A stretch of DNA of 64,000 bases from Nocardia abscessus (GCF_015477775.1 NZ_JADLQO010000001.1:62001-126000), one strand, 5' to 3'; positions 1 through 8,793 are shown, counted from the first letter of the stretch. Notes: generated from the sequence alone by a model not told the origin. Numbers and translations are program-made.

Positions 1-2
1 TG

Positions 3-425
3 ATCGTTCTCGGTATCACCGGGATCGGGCTGGGGATCTGGCTGTTCATGTCGCTCGGCTTGGACGAGGGTGACAAGCTGGCCAGCGTCGTCGGGATGTT
101 CGTCGGGGTCGTGGCGCTGGGTGTTTCGATCTATGGCGTGGCCCTGGCCCGCCGCGATACCGGAGCGGCGGCAGCCCGATCGACCGGCGGGACCTCCATC
201 ACCGGGTCCGTCATCGGGGGCGGCGTTTCCACGATCACCGATGTCGCCGGGCCGGTCACCATCCGCCGACGCACACCTCCGCCCGGGGCGGTACCGCCGC
301 CTGCTCCCGGCGCACCAGGCCGCCCGAGGAGGCAACCGGCTGACGATCTGACGATCACCGACAGCACGGTGGCCGGCCGGGTCGACCGTATCCGTGGTGC
401 GGGTTCGGTCGAAATGGACGAATGA
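3..425 (+). CDS. Small two-helix membrane protein, 5' end cut by window edge
   Basis: The reading frame is open to the left edge, so the true start is probably upstream; an internal ATG at 48 is the first one visible. The visible part begins with a hydrophobic stretch (IVLGITGIGLGIWLFM), then a short charged turn, then a second hydrophobic helix (VVGMFVGVVALGVSIYGVAL): a membrane hairpin. The C-terminal half is Pro/Arg-rich and carries two short strand-like motifs, SVIGGGVSTITDVAGPVTI and LTITDSTVAGRVDRI. A similar motif opens the next protein. Its stop overlaps the next start (ATGA, 422-425), so the two are translationally coupled. I do not recognise a named family. By context it may be the membrane partner of the following ATPase. 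Confidence 0.7.
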   Translation: MVLGITGIGLGIWLFMSLGLDEGDKLASVVGMFVGVVALGVSIYGVALARRDTGAAAARSTGGTSITGSVIGGGVSTITDVAGPVTIRRRTPPPGAVPPPAPGAPGRPRRQPADDLTITDSTVAGRVDRIRGAGSVEMDE

Positions 426-3400
426 AGCTGCGCTGGTGGCGCGATCGTCACCCGGGGCAACAGCTCGCCAACAGCAGCGTCGGCGGCAGCGTCATCGCCA
501 TCCGGCATGTCGTCGGTGACGTCACCATCACCGATCGTGCCGTGGACTCCGGCCACCGGTACTGGTGTGAGCCGTTTCCCCGCGCGGAGAAGCTACCGGT
601 AGGCCAGGCGCGGGCCCAGCCGTCGCTGCTGCTGCAGCCGCGCTACAGCGTGGTCCGGTTCCTCGGCCGCGACAGCGAACTCACCGAGCTCGACCGCTGG
701 CTGGCCGCACCCGAGCCCATCGCGGTACATCTGGTGCACGCCGCGGGCGGTGAGGGAAAGTCCCGGCTGGCCGGTCGATTCTGCGAAAACGCCACCGCCG
801 CCGGGTGGGCCGCGTGGCGGGCGATCCACACCACCGAAGCGAGCGGACTGCCCGGCGCCATCGCGTTGACCGACCGCAACGCGGTGCTCCTTGTGGTCGA
901 TGACGCACACCGCTGGCCGGTCGCCCACCTGGACTCGCTGGTCACCAATCTGCGCGCGGTCACCGCCACCGGCGGTGTGAAGGCGCGGGTGCTGTTGCTG
1001 GCACGCGCTACCGGGTACTGGTGGTCGACCCTGTCTTCTCGCTTGCTCGAACTCGGCGTCGCCGTCGGCGTGACGGCACTCGCGCCCTTGGGGTTACGGT
1101 TCGACCGCGCGTCGGTCTTCGATAGCGCGGTCACCGGATTCTCCCGAGCGTTGCAGCTGCGCGACTTGCCCGCCAACCGCTACCGGGTCGGCATCGATCT
1201 CGGCGACCCCCGGTTCGATTCGGTGTTGTCCATCCATATGGCGGGGCTGGCGGCCATCCATTCCCGCATCCGCAACGTCTCCCCTGGCCACGACCCCGCA
1301 GCGGTGTCGGCCTACCTGCTGGGTCTGGAATACACCGACTGGGCCGACCGATTCGCGCGAAAACTCATCACCACCAGCCCCGAGGTCATGCGCCGCGTGG
1401 TCCACCTGGCGACCATCACCGGCGGTATGTCCCACTCCGACGCCCGCGCCCTGCTCCTCTCGGCCGGGCTGGCGGTCGATGAAGCTCACGCCGGGCGGAT
1501 CGTCGACGACCACAGCCTCTGCTATCCCCCGACGACCAGCGTGCTGACCCCGCTGCAACCCGACCGGCTCGGCGAGGACTTCCTCGCGCTGAACACCCCG
1601 GGTAAACCGGACCGCACCGGCGACGCACTACCCGCCGACCCCTGGACCGTCGACGCCGCACACCAGCTCATCCGCCGCCGCGACGGCGCCGTCACACCGT
1701 GGGTGAGCGCCGGGATCGTCCGACTGGTCGAAGCCGCGGGCCGCTGGCCCCACCTCGCACCCACACTGCTGTACCCGAGCCTGCACCGCGACCCCACCCT
1801 CGCCGCCACGACAGGAGGCGCGACGCTGACCCGGCTGGCCGACCTCCCCGGCATCGCACCCGACATCCTGACCGCCATCCAGCAGTACCTCACCGACAAC
1901 CCCGGCCTCGACACCACCACCGCCGCACGAGCACTCGACATCGCGCTGCTTCCGCACCGCATCACCTCGACCACCGACCCGGCCGAGCGAGCCGACCTCT
2001 ACCGGCGGTACTCCTGGCAGCTGCGCGCCGCCCATCGATACCACGAGGCACTCAGCGCCGCCGAGCACGCTGCCGAGCTCTACCGATCGTTGAACGACAC
2101 CGACCCCGACCACTACGTGCCGTTCCTCGCCGCAGCGCTCTCAATTCTCGGGACCCGACTGGGTGATGTGGGTCGCCAGCATGAGGCACTCGGCGCGGCG
2201 CAGGAAGCTGTCGCCCTTTACCGGCGCCTGGCGGAAGCCCGTGCCGAGACCTACCTGCCCGAACTCGGGAACGCGCTGACCCAACTCGGGATCCGTTTGG
2301 GTCGGCTGGGGCGCAACCACCAAGCACTCGGTGCCGCACAGGAGGGCGTCGACCTCTACCGACGCTTGGCCGAGGCCGACCCCGCCCGCCACCTGCCCCG
2401 CCTCGCCAGCCCGCTGAACAACCTCGCCTCCCGGTTGGGTGCGCTCGGCCGCCACTACGAGGCACTCGACGCGGTTCAGGAAGCCACCACCCTCTACCGG
2501 CAAATCGCCGAGGCCGACCCCGACACCTTCTTGCTCGATTTCGCCAGGTCGCTGAACAACCTCGGGATCCGGTTGGGCGAACTGGGCCGCCACCAGGAGG
2601 CACTCGACGCGGCACAAGAAGCCGTTTCCCTCTACCGGCAGCTGGTCGAAGCCGATTTCGACGCCCACCTGCCCGGCCTCGCAGAGGCATTGATACAACT
2701 CGGAATCCGTTTGAGCCGGCTTGGCCACCACCACGAGGGGCTCGAAGCCTCGCAGGAAGGCGTCGGCCTCCACCGACGCCTGGCGAATGCCAACCCGGAG
2801 ACCCACCTCGCCAAACTCGCGGAAGCCCTGACAGAACACAGCTTGGGGTTGGGACGGCTGGGCCGCCATCACGAAGCACTCGAGACCGCGCAGGAGGGGG
2901 TCGTCATCTACCGACGGCTGGCGGAATCCAGCCCGGACACCCATCTATCGGATCTGACCAGCGCGCTGAACAATCTCGGAATCCGGTTGGGCGAGCTCGG
3001 CCGCCGCCACGAGGCACTCGATGCCGTCCGGGATGCCGTCGCCCACTACCGACAACTGGCCGCAGCCGCCCCCGACACCTACTCGCAGAATTTCGCCAGG
3101 TCACTGAACAATCTCGGAATCCGGTTGGGCGAGCTCGGCCACCACCACGAGGCACTCGAAGCCACACAGGAAGCCGTCTCCATCAACAGACGCCTGACCG
3201 AGGCCAACCCGGACACTCACCTACTCGAACTGGCCAAGTCGCTGACCAACCTCGGAGTCCGGTTGAGCCGGCTGGGCCGTCACTACGACGCACTCGAGAC
3301 CGCGCAGGAAGCCGTCACCATCAACAGACGCCTGGCCGAGGCCAACCCGGACACTCACCTGCCAGAACTCGCCGAATCACTTCTGTTCTTCGCCGAGAAC

Positions 3401-3577
3401 ACGATCAGAGCCGAAGAGCAGCTACAGCACGGGCTCTCCGCCGTCCAGGAAGCGGCCACATTGCTCGAGGCTCAGGTCGATCAGGTGCCCGAGGCATACC
3501 GATCCCGGCTCGTGCAAGCCCGCCGAGCCCGCAGCGATCTGCTCCAGCAGCTGTCCACCGAATGGCGCGCGCCGTAA
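422..3577 (+). CDS. STAND-type P-loop ATPase with long TPR array
   Basis: 1051 residues. An N-terminal strand-rich segment (SSVGGSVIAIRHVVGDVTI, about residues 18-36) resembles motifs in the preceding protein. A P-loop follows at about 107-116 (AAGGEGKSRL), with a Walker B-like LLVVDDAHRW at about 156-165, then a helical middle region. From about residue 525 to 1030 there are roughly ten TPR-like repeats of 46 residues with core LGxRLGxLGRxxEAL-AAQEAV-LYRRLAEA. This is the sensor-ATPase-TPR layout of STAND NTPases, which often act in signalling or phage and toxin conflict. No nuclease, TIR or protease effector domain is visible; the membrane partner upstream could be the effector. Family placement is inferred; a signalling regulator is the alternative. 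Confidence 0.8.
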   Translation: MKLRWWRDRHPGQQLANSSVGGSVIAIRHVVGDVTITDRAVDSGHRYWCEPFPRAEKLPVGQARAQPSLLLQPRYSVVRFLGRDSELTELDRWLAAPEPIAVHLVHAAGGEGKSRLAGRFCENATAAGWAAWRAIHTTEASGLPGAIALTDRNAVLLVVDDAHRWPVAHLDSLVTNLRAVTATGGVKARVLLLARATGYWWSTLSSRLLELGVAVGVTALAPLGLRFDRASVFDSAVTGFSRALQLRDLPANRYRVGIDLGDPRFDSVLSIHMAGLAAIHSRIRNVSPGHDPAAVSAYLLGLEYTDWADRFARKLITTSPEVMRRVVHLATITGGMSHSDARALLLSAGLAVDEAHAGRIVDDHSLCYPPTTSVLTPLQPDRLGEDFLALNTPGKPDRTGDALPADPWTVDAAHQLIRRRDGAVTPWVSAGIVRLVEAAGRWPHLAPTLLYPSLHRDPTLAATTGGATLTRLADLPGIAPDILTAIQQYLTDNPGLDTTTAARALDIALLPHRITSTTDPAERADLYRRYSWQLRAAHRYHEALSAAEHAAELYRSLNDTDPDHYVPFLAAALSILGTRLGDVGRQHEALGAAQEAVALYRRLAEARAETYLPELGNALTQLGIRLGRLGRNHQALGAAQEGVDLYRRLAEADPARHLPRLASPLNNLASRLGALGRHYEALDAVQEATTLYRQIAEADPDTFLLDFARSLNNLGIRLGELGRHQEALDAAQEAVSLYRQLVEADFDAHLPGLAEALIQLGIRLSRLGHHHEGLEASQEGVGLHRRLANANPETHLAKLAEALTEHSLGLGRLGRHHEALETAQEGVVIYRRLAESSPDTHLSDLTSALNNLGIRLGELGRRHEALDAVRDAVAHYRQLAAAAPDTYSQNFARSLNNLGIRLGELGHHHEALEATQEAVSINRRLTEANPDTHLLELAKSLTNLGVRLSRLGRHYDALETAQEAVTINRRLAEANPDTHLPELAESLLFFAENTIRAEEQLQHGLSAVQEAATLLEAQVDQVPEAYRSRLVQARRARSDLLQQLSTEWRAP

Positions 3578-3688
3578 CCGTCGGAAGACACGCCGCGCGG
3601 CCTCGATCTTCTTCCCCGCTTGCCACCTGCACGACGGAAATCACCAGGTACCGTCGCAAGTGGGTAGCCATCGGCGGAGGAGTACGCC

Positions 3689-4927
3689 ATGAACGACATC
3701 CCCCCTAACGAAGTCGGGCGCAGGCTGCGTGAAATACGCGCGTGGCGCGGGCAAAGTCTCGAGGTGGTCGCGGGGCTGGCCGGTATCAGCTTCGGATACC
3801 TCGGTCGTCTCGAGCGCGGGGAGCAAGCGCTATCCAATCGCGCCACGCTCGAGGCGCTGGCGCGGGCGCTGCGCGTCTCACCGTCGGAGTTCTATCCGGC
3901 AGCCGGACAAGCTGGTTCACGTGCCGAAGGGAACGAGTCCGCCCATGCCGGAGTTGTCGCGATCGAACGCGCGCTCGATGTCTACGAACTCGGCGACGAC
4001 CCCGGCGGCGTGGTTCGTGAATGGCCTGCCATCGCCGCCGATCTCGAGCGCTTGGCCGAAATGGCGCAGGTGACCTCGGACTTCACCGGACAAGCTGAAC
4101 TCGTGCCCGCACTGTTGGGCGAGCTGCACGCGGTCTACGCCCGATCGCCGGAATACCGTCGCAACGTCCTGCTCGGCCTGATCACTTGCTACGCCTCGGC
4201 CATGTGGGTGACCAAGCGTCTCGTGGGCCGTGGTCTGCCGTTGCTGGCTGCCAAAGCCGCGCAGGAGTGCGCCGCCATGCTGGAATCCCCGGCGTGGTCC
4301 GGGTTCACCGTTTGGCTACGCGGTGATGCTACGGGCGGTCTGTCCCGGCCCGAGCAGTATCGGCGCGCGGTGCGCTGCATAGATGAACTCAGCCCGCGGC
4401 TGGACGACTTAAACGTGTTGCAAACGTCCGGGATGTTGCATTTGTCGGCCGCACTCGCCTCGGCGGTGCAGGGCGACCGGTCCACCGCCGACACGCATCT
4501 GGACGAAGCCTCCGCCTTGGCCGCGCGCATGGACACCGAGACCGGGTCGTTCGGGCGCTTGTGGTTCGGCGCACCGAACATCGGAATCTGGCGCGCGTGC
4601 ATCGGCATGGAGTTCGGCGACGGCGTGAAGGTGGCCGAGCAAGCGCGCGGGGTCGATGTGCGCACGATCCCCAGCAGGTCCCGACAAGCCGAGTTCTACA
4701 TGGAGATCGGCCGCGCATTGCTGACCGATCCCGCCAAGCGTGAGCAGGGTGTGCGACTACTGCTCCGAGCAGAAGACCTTGCACCGCAACGTGTCCACGC
4801 CGATCTCCTGGCCCGCGAAGCTGTGGCCGACGTGCTACGGGCCGCACGCCGCGACGCCGGAGGACGTGACCTGCGCGGCCTGGCATGGCGTCTGGGAATC
4901 GCTCCCGACCACGCACCAACGAACTGA
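3689..4927 (+). CDS. XRE-family regulator with TPR-like C-terminal domain
   Basis: 412 residues. Residues 10-65 form a Cro/CI helix-turn-helix (VGRRLREIRAWRGQSLEVV, then GISFGYLGRLERGEQ, then LEALARALRVSPSEF). The remaining ~330 residues are all helical and TPR-like, a layout frequent in actinobacterial regulators whose ligand is unknown. The ATG at 3689 is preceded by a strong GGCGGAGG at 3673-3680. It lies 111 nt after the STAND gene on the same strand and could belong to the same accessory block. A stem-loop (4939-4964) follows the stop. The target is not predictable from sequence. Confidence 0.85.
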   Translation: MNDIPPNEVGRRLREIRAWRGQSLEVVAGLAGISFGYLGRLERGEQALSNRATLEALARALRVSPSEFYPAAGQAGSRAEGNESAHAGVVAIERALDVYELGDDPGGVVREWPAIAADLERLAEMAQVTSDFTGQAELVPALLGELHAVYARSPEYRRNVLLGLITCYASAMWVTKRLVGRGLPLLAAKAAQECAAMLESPAWSGFTVWLRGDATGGLSRPEQYRRAVRCIDELSPRLDDLNVLQTSGMLHLSAALASAVQGDRSTADTHLDEASALAARMDTETGSFGRLWFGAPNIGIWRACIGMEFGDGVKVAEQARGVDVRTIPSRSRQAEFYMEIGRALLTDPAKREQGVRLLLRAEDLAPQRVHADLLAREAVADVLRAARRDAGGRDLRGLAWRLGIAPDHAPTN

Positions 4928-4938
4928 TCGAAATCCTG

Positions 4939-4964
4939 CGGTTTGTCCTTGATGGACAAAACCG
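4939..4964 (+). terminator. Stem-loop after XRE regulator
   Basis: CGGTTTGTCC and GGACAAAACCG pair around a 5-nt loop with one bulged base, 12 nt after the stop of the upstream regulator. No T-run follows, so this is a probable rather than proven terminator. Confidence 0.5.
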
Positions 4965-5121
4965 TTGTGGCTCAGCTCATAACGTCTCCCCCGGCCCCGA
5001 CGCCGGGGTGAGCGGGCCGATTCCTCATCTCGGCCGCGCCAGCGCAGTAGGGACCGCTGGCTGGGGTTGATGCCCTCGGCGTCGGGTGCTTTCCAATCGG
5101 ATGGCAGGGAGGCGCAGGGGA

Positions 5122-5592
5122 ATGAATGCCGGCAGGGGGCAAGGATTGTATTCGGCGGGGATGGCCGAGCTGGAACGGATGGCGGCGTTCCTGAAAGACG
5201 AGTCGACGCAGTTCCGTGGGGCGTTGACGGACGCGCGAGGTCCGCTGGCGATCGGATTGCGGTGCTCGGCGGTCCCGGGTGCCGATGCGGTGGGCGATCA
5301 GACGACGATCGAGACGTTGGCGCGGCGGCATGGGTACACGCTGGCTTCTACGTATGTGGCTGCCCCGCAAACGGTGCCGTTGGTTGTCACCGCGAGTGTG
5401 TTGGAAATGGTGCACGTGACCCGAGCGGGCGCGGTGATCGTTCCTGGGATGGCGCATCTGGGCGGGTCGGTCCCGGTCGAGTTCACCCGGGTGTGCAGTG
5501 TGATCATGCCGGGGCATGTGATGCTCGGCCGAACTTTGTATCCGCCTCCACCAACGTCCGACGACAACACGGACGCGGAGGCGCAGAGGTGA
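5122..5592 (+). CDS. Unrecognised protein, possibly resolvase-like fold without catalytic serine
   Basis: About 156 residues from the ATG at 5122, chosen because GGGAGG (5108-5113) lies 8 nt upstream; an ATG at 5161 is also possible. The middle (TIETLARRHGYTLASTYVAA, then AGAVIVPGMAHLG) reads like the N-terminal nucleotide-binding-like half of a serine resolvase, with its strand-helix-strand pattern and a P-x-x-x-HLG motif. No catalytic Ser or conserved Arg set is visible, so recombinase activity is unlikely. The stop overlaps the next GTG start (5589-5592), so the two are coupled. The resolvase resemblance is by eye only. Confidence 0.6.
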   Translation: MNAGRGQGLYSAGMAELERMAAFLKDESTQFRGALTDARGPLAIGLRCSAVPGADAVGDQTTIETLARRHGYTLASTYVAAPQTVPLVVTASVLEMVHVTRAGAVIVPGMAHLGGSVPVEFTRVCSVIMPGHVMLGRTLYPPPPTSDDNTDAEAQR

Positions 5593-6077
5593 GCGCGACG
5601 GGCGTAGGGAGCTTCGATCTTACGACCCCGCACGGGCGATGCGCTTTCTACAAGATGGTCTGTCAGCTCCCGGCCGAGATCGAACCCGAAGCCCTCGGCC
5701 GAATCGTCGTGCGGGCGGGTTCGATTGTCTGGGGTGTGTCGGCGCCAGAGCCATTGGGGCGGGCCGTGAGCGACCAGCTACGCAGCGGCGGGCACAGCCT
5801 CGGCCCGATCATCACGCACCCGCATTCCCGGACCTGGACCTTTCTCGTGCGGCCCGACCTGCCCGACGACCCCCGAATCTTCGCGGGCCTGTTCCGGGAT
5901 CGAGTGAAAGTGATCCGCGACGGCGGCTTGATCGCGCTCCCGTCCCCGGCCGTCAGCACCACCAGCTACCGGACGTGGCTCGAGGCACCCCGCGACACCT
6001 ACCGGCCCTCGGGACGGCTGGTCGTCGAAGCGGCGCGCGCATGCCTGCTCACACGAGCGGTCAGGACAAGCAGATGA
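5589..6077 (+). CDS. Conserved-looking 162-residue protein of unknown function
   Basis: The GTG at 5589 overlaps the upstream stop (GTGA). The longer open frame to the left is a shadow of the preceding gene. The protein reads VSATGVGSFDLTTPHGRCAF and continues with RIVVRAGSIVWGVSAPEPLG, PIITHPHSRTWTFLVRPDL and ALPSPAVSTTSYRTWLEAP. This looks like a compact soluble alpha/beta protein with two His-containing turns. From memory, nocardial genomes carry many paralogues of this short protein, sometimes mislabelled as an RNA polymerase subunit; nothing here supports that label. It is coupled to the 5122 gene, suggesting joint action. Confidence 0.65.
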   Translation: MSATGVGSFDLTTPHGRCAFYKMVCQLPAEIEPEALGRIVVRAGSIVWGVSAPEPLGRAVSDQLRSGGHSLGPIITHPHSRTWTFLVRPDLPDDPRIFAGLFRDRVKVIRDGGLIALPSPAVSTTSYRTWLEAPRDTYRPSGRLVVEAARACLLTRAVRTSR

Positions 6078-6174
6078 ACCGGCGCGCAGCTCTGGACAGC
6101 TCTCCCCGCTGCGGTTCCAGCCACCGCACCGGGATCGGCCCGATCACACCAGCAGCCACCCGAATCGCGGTGTC

Positions 6175-6396
6175 ATGAGCGGCCACACCCGATCTCCGCA
6201 CCCAGAGGAACCCGACGTACACCTGTCGGTATACCTGCACGACCAGCGAATGGACTTCGCAGCATGCCTGACCGCCGCACTCGTATTCGTCCAAGACTGG
6301 AACGCCCGCCACCGCCCCGGCGCGGTAACCGTCCTCCCTGGCAACCCGACCGGCCTCCCCCGCCTCCCCAACGAACGGCTCTACCTCGAATCCTGA
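6175..6396 (+). CDS. Small hypothetical protein (73 aa)
   Basis: ATG at 6175, 97 nt after the previous stop and on the same strand. It contains HLSVYLHDQRMDFAACLTAA and FVQDWNARHRPGAVTVLPG, which read as normal protein with high-GC third positions. No ribosome-binding site is obvious and no family is recognised. It may be the last gene of the 5122-6077 unit. Confidence 0.4.
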   Translation: MSGHTRSPHPEEPDVHLSVYLHDQRMDFAACLTAALVFVQDWNARHRPGAVTVLPGNPTGLPRLPNERLYLES

Positions 6397-6527
6397 CCAG
6401 CCCGGTCCGAGGCGGCCCTCGGTTCATCCCATTCGTTTCAGCGCGCCCTTGCGCCCTTGGTCCCCACAGCGGGGGAGCGAAGTGGCCAGCGTCACTCGAG
6501 AAAACCGATCGAGGTGGAACCGAAATC

Positions 6528-6686
6528 GTGACCGATCCGTCGAAGAATGTTGAGAGCACACCTTGGAAGACATGGATGGTCCTGATGTCGACTCACCTCA
6601 GCGAGGCCGTCTACAAGGCGGGGGTACTGGACCAGCCGTGCGTCATCGTGATCGATAAGGCTGGATTTTGGGCCGAGCCAGCGTAG
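6528..6686 (+). CDS. Possible 52-residue orphan protein
   Basis: GTG at 6528 with GAGGTGG (6511-6517) about 10 nt upstream. The product (VTDPSKNVESTPWKTWMVLM, then STHLSEAVYKAGVLDQPCVI) has ordinary composition. No family is recognised. The support is a plausible ribosome-binding site and protein-like composition only. Confidence 0.3.
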   Translation: MTDPSKNVESTPWKTWMVLMSTHLSEAVYKAGVLDQPCVIVIDKAGFWAEPA

Positions 6687-6832
6687 CCGCACGGGTACCA
6701 CGCTTTTCGCCGATCACCCGTGATGGCCTCGCCGAGCGGCCTCATGCAGGTCGCGGCGTTCAGGGGCAAGCCATGAGTGCCGCGTCCCACAGCTCACTGT
6801 TGCGGCGTCGGTACTAGACACTGATCATTGCC

Positions 6833-7264
6833 ATGTTTCGGGGGAGTGTGCACATTTACGGCACGATGAGCGACGCGGTTCGGATCGTCGGGATCTATGC
6901 CAAGCGGATGGCGCTGCAAATCGGTGACGAGCCGACGTATTTCGCGGTCGATGAGGATTGGTTCGACTCGTTCCGACTTGTCGCGCAATGGCTGGAATAC
7001 AACGAAGACCTGACGACCGATGATCTTCCGGAGGGGCGGAAGGTGCTGGAGATCAGTTGTATTTTCCGGTCGGCAGTGGACAGGCAGCCGAATCGGTTTG
7101 TCGAGAGGACGATCGACGCCGTGGTCGAGGAGTTCTTTCGCGACGGTGGGCGGCCGGAGTCGGGGAATCCGGAATCGATTCCGTGGGCGAGTTCGTCGGG
7201 TGAGCTGGACGAGGACGAAGTCGAGCGGTTTCGGAAGCGCTTTCCGGGTGCGCAATTGGGTTGA
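6833..7264 (+). CDS. Acidic hypothetical protein (143 aa)
   Basis: Starts at the ATG at 6833; a GTG at 6848 with GGGGGA just upstream, or the ATG at 6866, are alternatives. It is strongly acidic, for example FAVDEDWFDSFRLVAQWLEY and ERTIDAVVEEFFRDGG. The C-terminus is also acidic (GELDEDEVERFRKRF). No domain is recognised. Small acidic single-domain proteins in accessory regions are often immunity or antitoxin proteins, but no partner toxin is visible next to it, so no function is claimed. Confidence 0.5.
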   Translation: MFRGSVHIYGTMSDAVRIVGIYAKRMALQIGDEPTYFAVDEDWFDSFRLVAQWLEYNEDLTTDDLPEGRKVLEISCIFRSAVDRQPNRFVERTIDAVVEEFFRDGGRPESGNPESIPWASSSGELDEDEVERFRKRFPGAQLG

Positions 7265-7386
7265 AGTCGCTTAGCCGAGGCTGGTTTTCGAAGGTCCCAC
7301 CCACACCGAACAACCTCACCAACGCTTTCGACCGCGATCCCGGCGCGGCTCCCTCCGTCCCCGGAGAAGCGCTGATCCAGGAGGGC

Positions 7387-8469
7387 TCAGGATGAGGAGA
7401 GACCTACAAGCACCGGTTCAGGCATGAACATCGGCGACGACAGGCCCCTACGGCGGAATAGGGCGGCGTCCTGCTCGCGATTCGGCTTCACTTCGATCGC
7501 ACGCACGTGTCCATAGCGACCGCTGGTCTCGTCGCGGAACTGGTAGGTCGGCACCACCTGGAGATCATCCGCAGTTGCGAATGTCGTACCGCCCCAGCTC
7601 AGGACGACGAGATCGGTTTCCCCGACGGTTCCCTCGACCCGGTACAGCGGCGCGAACCTGTGGGCGAACATACCCCGCCGAACGGACACCGATGTGACTT
7701 CGAACAGGCCAGCGGCGCGACCGCTGTCGATGGTCGATAGCGCGGCGGGCCACGGCTCAGTAGCGCCGATGGGCGTGAAGTCGTGGTTCTGCCGGAAATC
7801 ATGCCTGTGGTCGAACTCCGCGAGGGACGCCTGCCTGTCGACCACGCCACAAATCTGCGTCAGGTCGGGGCGGGTGAATCCACGTGCGGCCATGTAGAAA
7901 CCGATCAGGTTCGACGGTAGATCCTCCTGGGCGTACGACGACTGTCCCACCAGGTCGGTCCACGCCTGCTGCGCCTCGAAGTCGACCGACAGCCGCTTGA
8001 ATATCGCCAGCGCGACCTGCAGCACTTCCTCACCGGACAGTGCGCGCAGCAACCGCACCTGTACCGAGGCGCTCGAAAGAACCGTTCCGAATTCGGACAC
8101 CATGGTGGGGCTGGAGAATTCTCCCCTGGATGCGGTGCCGAACGCGTCCGAGGCTTGGCGTACTCGGCCGATCAGATCGGCTGCCAGGTGCGGCGATGCG
8201 TGGTCCCAGTCGATCCACCCGCACCGCGTCGAGAAGTCGTACCGGCCTTGTTCGACCCCGGTTCGGCGCGGCACTCGCTGCACTACCGGCACCGCCGCGC
8301 TGAACAGGCCCGCGGTGGCCCGGTTACCAACGGCACGCTGAAGCCCGGCTACCCAGTGCTGCCGGCCGACGGGATTGTGTGCGACCTGAGGGTCGGTCAG
8401 GCGATCAGGCGCAGACCGCCGCCTCGCACGCTCATGGGTCACGGGTGAAATGTATGTGCATTCGCCCAT
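7387..8469 (-). CDS. Protein with N-terminal LQR/GN leader, possible injection-system-associated protein
   Basis: 360 residues. The N-terminal ~55 residues hold VAGLQRAVGNRATAGLF followed by VVQR. This LQRxxGNxA...VQR signature commonly precedes DUF4157 domains and occurs in proteins associated with extracellular contractile injection systems. No HExxH metallopeptidase motif is present. The body has RCGWIDWDHASPHLAADLI near residue 85 and a conserved-looking SSYAQEDLPSNLIGFYMAA. From memory this recalls DUF4056, which I cannot confirm. The C-terminal third is strand-rich. It stands alone, with the strand switching on its upstream side. No sheath, tube or baseplate gene is in the window. Confidence 0.7.
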   Translation of the reverse strand: MGECTYISPVTHERARRRSAPDRLTDPQVAHNPVGRQHWVAGLQRAVGNRATAGLFSAAVPVVQRVPRRTGVEQGRYDFSTRCGWIDWDHASPHLAADLIGRVRQASDAFGTASRGEFSSPTMVSEFGTVLSSASVQVRLLRALSGEEVLQVALAIFKRLSVDFEAQQAWTDLVGQSSYAQEDLPSNLIGFYMAARGFTRPDLTQICGVVDRQASLAEFDHRHDFRQNHDFTPIGATEPWPAALSTIDSGRAAGLFEVTSVSVRRGMFAHRFAPLYRVEGTVGETDLVVLSWGGTTFATADDLQVVPTYQFRDETSGRYGHVRAIEVKPNREQDAALFRRRGLSSPMFMPEPVLVGLSSS

Positions 8470-8578
8470 CGCCGCAGGTACCCGATAGCCATGCAGGTGG
8501 ACAACGATCTCTGCCCGATCGGGCGACGATGATCGACGTTCACGGAGTCTGCCCTAGAGGGGCCGCAGCCCAGCTCCA

Positions 8579-8785
8579 TCAAAATTCGAGTTCGGTCCAG
8601 GGGATGGTGATCGGGAACGGGAAGTCGAACTCGATTCCCTCCGGGTTCTGGTGGGTCCACTCGGCGGCGAGAATGTAGTTGGCGGCGCGGAGTGGGTGGA
8701 CCCCGTCCGGGAGCTGTGCATGGCCGGCGTCGAGGCCGTAAGCGCGAACGGTGGCGATCGCGCTGATCTCGCGGGCCAACGTCAC
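8579..8785 (-). CDS. Small hypothetical protein downstream of ccsB (68 aa)
   Basis: GTG start 8 nt after the ccsB stop on the same strand, so it is probably the last gene of the cytochrome c maturation operon. The sequence (MTLAREISAIATVRAYGLDA ... FDFPFPITIPWTELEF) has no transmembrane helix or cysteine. No family is recognised. The gene-like position is the main support. Confidence 0.5.
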   Translation of the reverse strand: MTLAREISAIATVRAYGLDAGHAQLPDGVHPLRAANYILAAEWTHQNPEGIEFDFPFPITIPWTELEF

Positions 8786-8793
8786 CGAACGGG

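Noticed and set aside
5067..6077. One continuous 336-codon frame covering the 5122 and 5589 genes
   Set aside because: The left half is Gly/Arg-rich and reads as a frame shadow of the 5122 gene; the GTG at 5589 in a GTGA overlap is the better start.
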